Shown: one piece after another, positions 60,215-64,000 of the stretch | Numbering within the stretch: the first letter of the stretch is position 1 | Layout: each line of letters starts with the position of its first letter | From: Mycobacterium sp. | GTDB taxonomy: Bacteria > Actinomycetota > Actinomycetes > Mycobacteriales > Mycobacteriaceae | DNA: 64,000 bases | Direction: 5' to 3' | Assembly: GCF_029961025.1 (NCBI RefSeq) | Contig: NZ_JASBVP010000006.1 | Coordinates: 62,001-126,000, forward strand | The notes under the pieces: model-generated | Databases searched by the model: none | Told to the model about the DNA's origin: nothing | Seen by the model: the letters and a program-made list of their open reading frames with translations, nothing else | Position numbers and translations under genes: made by a program

Positions 60215-63200
60215 TTGGGTAACACAGGTGTCACACCCGTCGCGGTCATCGGCATGGCCTGCCGGCTTCCCGGCGGGATCGACTCGCCGGATCAACTGTG
60301 GGCGGCGCTGCTGCGGGGTGATGACCTCGTCACCGAGATCCCACCGGACCGCTGGGACGCGGACGATTACTACGATCCCGAGCCCGGGGTGCCCGGCCGC
60401 TCGGTCTCCCGGTGGGGCGGGTTCTTAGACGACGTGGGCGGCTTCGATGCCGAGTTTTTCGGCATCACCGAGCGCGAAGCGATGGCCACCGATCCACAGC
60501 ACCGCTTGCTTTTGGAGACGTCCTGGGAGGCGATGGAGCACGCCGGCCTCACCCCGCAGACCATCGCCGGCTCGCTGACCGGCGTGTTCGTGGGATTGAC
60601 TCACGGCGACTACCAATTGCTGGCCGCCGACGCCCGCAGCGTGGAGGGACCCTACGGGTTCACCGGCACCACTTTCAGCCTGGCCTCCGGGCGGATCGCC
60701 TACGCCCTGGGGGTCCACGGCCCCGCGTTCACGGTGGACTCGGCGTGTTCCTCCGGGTTGCTCGCGGTGCACCTGGCCTGCCGTAGCCTGCACGGCGGCG
60801 AATGCGACCTGGCTTTCGCCGGGGGCGCCTGCGTGGTCTTGGACCCGCGGAAATTCGTCTCCGGATCGGCGCAGGGCATGCTGTCGCCCACCGGGCGCTG
60901 TCGCGCATTCGATGCGGCGGCCGACGGGTTCGTCACCTCCGAGGGCTGCGCAGTGGTGCTGCTCAAGCGGTTACCGGACGCGCTGGCAGACGGTGACCGC
61001 GTGCTGGCCGTGGTGCGCGGCACGGCCGCCAACCAGGACGGTCGCACCGTGAACATCGCGACACCGTCGCTCACGGCGCAGACCGAGGTGTATCGGGCCG
61101 CTTTGGCCGCGGCGGGTGTGGACGCCGGCAGCGTCGGGATGGTCGAGGCGCACGGAGCCGGCACCCCCGTGGGTGACCCGATCGAATACGCGAGCCTTGC
61201 CCGGCTGTACGGCGTCACCGGACCCTGCGCGCTGACGTCGGTGAAGACCAATTTCGGGCATACCCAGTCGGCATCCGGCGCGCTGTCGTTGATGAAGACC
61301 GTGCTCGCGCTGCGCCATGGGGTGATCCCGCCGCATCTGCACTTTACCCGCCTCCCGGACGAGCTCGCCCAAATAGAAACGAAACTCTTTGTGCCACAGG
61401 CGACTACGCCGTGGCCGGGTGACGGCCGGCACCCGCGGCGGGCGGTGGTGTCCTCGTACGGGTTGTCTGGAACGAACGTGCATGCCGTCCTGGAACAAGC
61501 ACCGCCGACCGCCGCCGGACCCGACGCACCCCCCGGCGGCGCCGCGGGCCCGCTGCTCTTCCCGCTGTCCGCCACCTCCGCCGGCGAGCTGCGCCGGACC
61601 TCCCGGCGACTGGCCGAATGGGTGCCCAAGCATGCGGGGGAAAATCCCAACGCCCCGGTGCTTTCGGATCTGGCCTACACCCTCGCGCGTCGGCGGGTGC
61701 ACCGGTCGGTGCGCACCGCCGTGGTCGCGGCGGATCTGTCGGAGCTGACGGCGGGCCTGCGCGAGATCGCCGAGGGCGACACCCCCTACCCGCCCGCGGT
61801 GGGACACGACGCCGACCCGGTATGGGTGTTCTCCGGGCAGGGCTCGCAGTGGGCCGCCATGGGCGCTGAGCTGCTCGCGACCGAGCCGGCGTTCGCGGCG
61901 GCGATCGCGGAGCTGGAGCCGCTGATCGCCCGGGAGGCCGGGTTCTCGGTCAGCGAGGCGCTGGCCGCGCCACAGACCCTGACCGGTATCGACCGGGTCC
62001 AGCCCGCCCTGTTCGCCATGCAGGTCGCGCTCGCCGCCACCATGACGTCATACGGGGTCCGGCCGGGCGCGGTCATCGGGCATTCGATGGGCGAGGTGGC
62101 CGCCGCTGTGGTCGCCGGCGCGCTGTCGCCTCACGACGGCGTGCGGGTAAGCTGCCGGCGGTCCCGGCTGATGTCCCGCCTGTCCGGCGCCGGCGCCATG
62201 GCGTCGGTGGAGCTGCCTGCCCAACAAGTGCTGGCCGAACTGACGCCGCGCGGCGTGAACGACGTCGTCTTGTCGGTGGTCGCCTCCCCGCGGTCGACCG
62301 TCGTGGGCGGCGCCGCGCACGCGGTTCGCGACCTGGTCGCGGCGTGGGAACGGCGTGGCCTTCTGGCCCGCGAGGTGGCCGTGGACGTCGCCTCGCACTC
62401 GCCGCAAGTCGACCCCATACTCGGCGAGCTTGCCGACGCCCTGGCGGAGCTCACGCCGATGACACCGCAGATTCGGTTCTACTCCGCGACCCTGTTCGAC
62501 CCGCGCGAGCAGCCCGTGTGCGACGCCGGCTATTGGGTGGACAATCTGCGTCACACCGTGCGGTTCGCCGCGGCGGTGCAGGCGGCGTTGCAAGACGGGC
62601 ACCGGGTTTTCGCCGAACTCGCCCCGCACCCCCTGCTCATCCACGCCGTCGAGGAGACCGCCCGAAGCCTCGAGGTGCCGGTGGCGGCGCTGGCGTGCAT
62701 GCGGCGGGACCAGGCGCTCCCGCACGGGCTGCTCGGCTTTCTGGCGGACCTGCACAGCGCCGGCGCCGCGGTGGACTTCTCGGCGCTGTACCCGCACGGG
62801 CGGCTGTTGGACGCGCCGCTGCCGACCTGGACCCACCGGCAGTTTCTCCTGGCCCGCGACGGTCGGGAGGCGGGCGGGGCCAGCGCCGTCGCCGGGCATC
62901 CGCTGCTGGGCCCGCATGTGCGGCTGATGGAGGAACCCGAGCGTCACGCCTGGCACGCGGAACTCGGCACCGACGCGCAGCCCTGGCTGGGCGACCATCG
63001 AGTACATCAGGTAGCCGCCCTTCCGGGGGCGGCTTACTGCGAGATGGCGTTGGCGGCGGCGCAGACGGTCCTCGGCGACGGGTCCGAGGTGCGTGACCTC
63101 CGCTTCGAGCAGCTGCTGCTGCTCGACGACCGGTCGGCGGTCGGCTCGGTCGCCTCGGTGACGGCCCCCGGTGCCGCCACTTTCGCCGTGGAGACGAACC

Positions 63201-64000
63201 GCCACGGCGAGCGTGTGCGGCTGGCCTCCGCGGTGCTGTGCGCCCCGGACGGCGAGGACCGGCGGCCCGGGTACGACCCGGCCGCGCTGCTGGCCGCGCA
63301 CCCGCGCCGGGTGACCGGCAGCGAGCTGCGCCGGTCGTTGGACACCCGAGGCATTCACCTCGGTCCCGCCTTTAGCGGTCTGACCGCGGTGCACACCGCG
63401 GCCGGGGTCAATCCCACCGTAGTGGCCGAGGTGACCCTACCCAGCCCGATTCGCCCGGAGGGGGGGCGCTTCGGTGTTCACCCCGCCTTGCTGGACGCGT
63501 GTTTCCAGTCCGTTGCGGCGCACCCCGCCGTCCAGGACGCCGACCACGGCGGGCTGCTGCTGCCGGTGAGCGTGCGCCGGTTGCGCGCCTACGGCCCGGC
63601 CCGCTCCGCCCGCTACTGCTATGCCCGGGTGACCGCGGCCGACACCGCCGGAATCGAGGCCGACCTGGACGTGCTGGATGAGCAGGGGACGGCCCTGCTC
63701 ATCGTGCGGGGGTTGCGCATCGGCACCGGAGCCGCCGCGGGCGCCGAGCGGGATCACGTGTGTGGCGAGCGGCTGCTGACGGTCGAATGGCGGCGGTGCG
63801 AGCTTCCCGAGGTGGACCACCCCAACCCGGGGACGTGGCTGCTGATCAGCACGTCGACCGCCGCAGATGTCATGGCCACCAGGCTGACCGACGCGCTGAA
63901 GCTCAGCGGCGCGCACTGCACGACCATGTGCTGGCCGCAGCAGGCCGACCACGAAGCCACCGCCTTAACGCTGGGCTCGCACCTCGGCTCCGGCGGGTTC
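60215..64000 (+). CDS. Mas-like type I polyketide synthase, 5' part (KS-AT-DH)
   Basis: The first 1262 residues of an iterative-type PKS; the frame is open to the window end. The ketosynthase has Cys178 in DSACSSG, His313 in VEAHGAGT and His349 in NFGH. The acyltransferase has Ser624 in GHSMGE, and VASH at 725-728 points to methylmalonyl-CoA. The dehydratase begins near 890 with His928 in [12 protein letters not shown]. Order and sequence resemble the mycobacterial Mas/Pks2/Pks5 family, which makes multimethyl-branched fatty acids for cell-envelope lipids; ER, KR and ACP would follow outside. The start is TTG with AAGGGGGAG 6 bases upstream. M. tuberculosis has no PKS at this place. Confidence 0.9.
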   Translation, partial: MGNTGVTPVAVIGMACRLPGGIDSPDQLWAALLRGDDLVTEIPPDRWDADDYYDPEPGVPGRSVSRWGGFLDDVGGFDAEFFGITEREAMATDPQHRLLLETSWEAMEHAGLTPQTIAGSLTGVFVGLTHGDYQLLAADARSVEGPYGFTGTTFSLASGRIAYALGVHGPAFTVDSACSSGLLAVHLACRSLHGGECDLAFAGGACVVLDPRKFVSGSAQGMLSPTGRCRAFDAAADGFVTSEGCAVVLLKRLPDALADGDRVLAVVRGTAANQDGRTVNIATPSLTAQTEVYRAALAAAGVDAGSVGMVEAHGAGTPVGDPIEYASLARLYGVTGPCALTSVKTNFGHTQSASGALSLMKTVLALRHGVIPPHLHFTRLPDELAQIETKLFVPQATTPWPGDGRHPRRAVVSSYGLSGTNVHAVLEQAPPTAAGPDAPPGGAAGPLLFPLSATSAGELRRTSRRLAEWVPKHAGENPNAPVLSDLAYTLARRRVHRSVRTAVVAADLSELTAGLREIAEGDTPYPPAVGHDADPVWVFSGQGSQWAAMGAELLATEPAFAAAIAELEPLIAREAGFSVSEALAAPQTLTGIDRVQPALFAMQVALAATMTSYGVRPGAVIGHSMGEVAAAVVAGALSPHDGVRVSCRRSRLMSRLSGAGAMASVELPAQQVLAELTPRGVNDVVLSVVASPRSTVVGGAAHAVRDLVAAWERRGLLAREVAVDVASHSPQVDPILGELADALAELTPMTPQIRFYSATLFDPREQPVCDAGYWVDNLRHTVRFAAAVQAALQDGHRVFAELAPHPLLIHAVEETARSLEVPVAALACMRRDQALPHGLLGFLADLHSAGAAVDFSALYPHGRLLDAPLPTWTHRQFLLARDGREAGGASAVAGHPLLGPHVRLMEEPERHAWHAELGTDAQPWLGDHRVHQVAALPGAAYCEMALAAAQTVLGDGSEVRDLRFEQLLLLDDRSAVGSVASVTAPGAATFAVETNRHGERVRLASAVLCAPDGEDRRPGYDPAALLAAHPRRVTGSELRRSLDTRGIHLGPAFSGLTAVHTAAGVNPTVVAEVTLPSPIRPEGGRFGVHPALLDACFQSVAAHPAVQDADHGGLLLPVSVRRLRAYGPARSARYCYARVTAADTAGIEADLDVLDEQGTALLIVRGLRIGTGAAAGAERDHVCGERLLTVEWRRCELPEVDHPNPGTWLLISTSTAADVMATRLTDALKLSGAHCTTMCWPQQADHEATALTLGSHLGSGGF

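Noticed and set aside
59767..60222. Arg/Pro-rich open frame reaching into the PKS start
   Set aside because: No start with a ribosome-binding site, no recognisable domain, and it ends just inside the PKS coding region; probably composition only.

Overview
The window is chromosomal DNA of a mycobacterium. Gene order and protein sequence follow the Mycobacterium tuberculosis segment Rv2989 down to Rv2901c, read in the opposite direction: iclR/leuCD/hupB/mutT1/ppk/fbiD, gpsA-ddl, thiL-ung-rpmB-fakA-recG, lipN-dsbA-vkor-pyc-rsmD-coaD, sepIVA-rnc-mutM-smc-ftsY, amt-glnB-glnD-ffh, pknI, rpsP-khpA-rimM-trmD, rplS-lepB-rnhB. HupB with its basic tail, FbiD (F420 pathway), SepIVA, LppW, PknI and a Mas-type PKS support the genus. 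The species cannot be named from the sequence alone. All comparisons with M. tuberculosis come from memory, not from a search.

Layout. 1-3.8 kb: IclR-type regulator divergent from leuCD, then hupB with a strong shared terminator. 3.9-7.8 kb: minus-strand mutT1, ppk and fbiD. 7.9-17.7 kb: gpsA, ddl, thiL, ung, rpmB, a FakA-like kinase, recG and a secreted HNH protein, with a MIRU-like element between the last two. 17.8-26.7 kb: two coupled aldo/keto reductases divergent from lipN, a DsbA/VKOR oxidative folding pair, pyruvate carboxylase, rsmD and coaD.

26.7-33.2 kb is the main accessory segment. It lies between coaD and sepIVA, where M. tuberculosis carries the large PDIM/phenolic glycolipid locus. 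Here the slot holds a hemerythrin-DUF2249 protein, a divergent winged-helix regulator with SufR-like cysteines, an NnrS-like membrane protein and an 856-residue fusion of a membrane domain, a cupredoxin and a copper nitrite reductase (NirK) with every known copper ligand in place. An alpha/beta hydrolase follows. I read it as a nitrite/nitric oxide module, the most interesting system in the window.

33.4-48.2 kb: sepIVA, DUF177, rnc, mutM, OsmC-like, acyP, smc, ftsY, then amt-glnB-glnD preceded by a well-formed GlnR box, and ffh. 48.2-53.8 kb: an amidohydrolase, pknI, a second degenerate copy of pknI with an altered catalytic loop, and dacB2. 53.9-59.8 kb: two ribosomal protein operons whose promoters share the same architecture, with lppW between them behind a threefold 16-bp repeat that carries its Shine-Dalgarno sequence. 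60.2-64 kb: the 5' part (KS-AT-DH) of a Mas-like polyketide synthase, cut by the window end.
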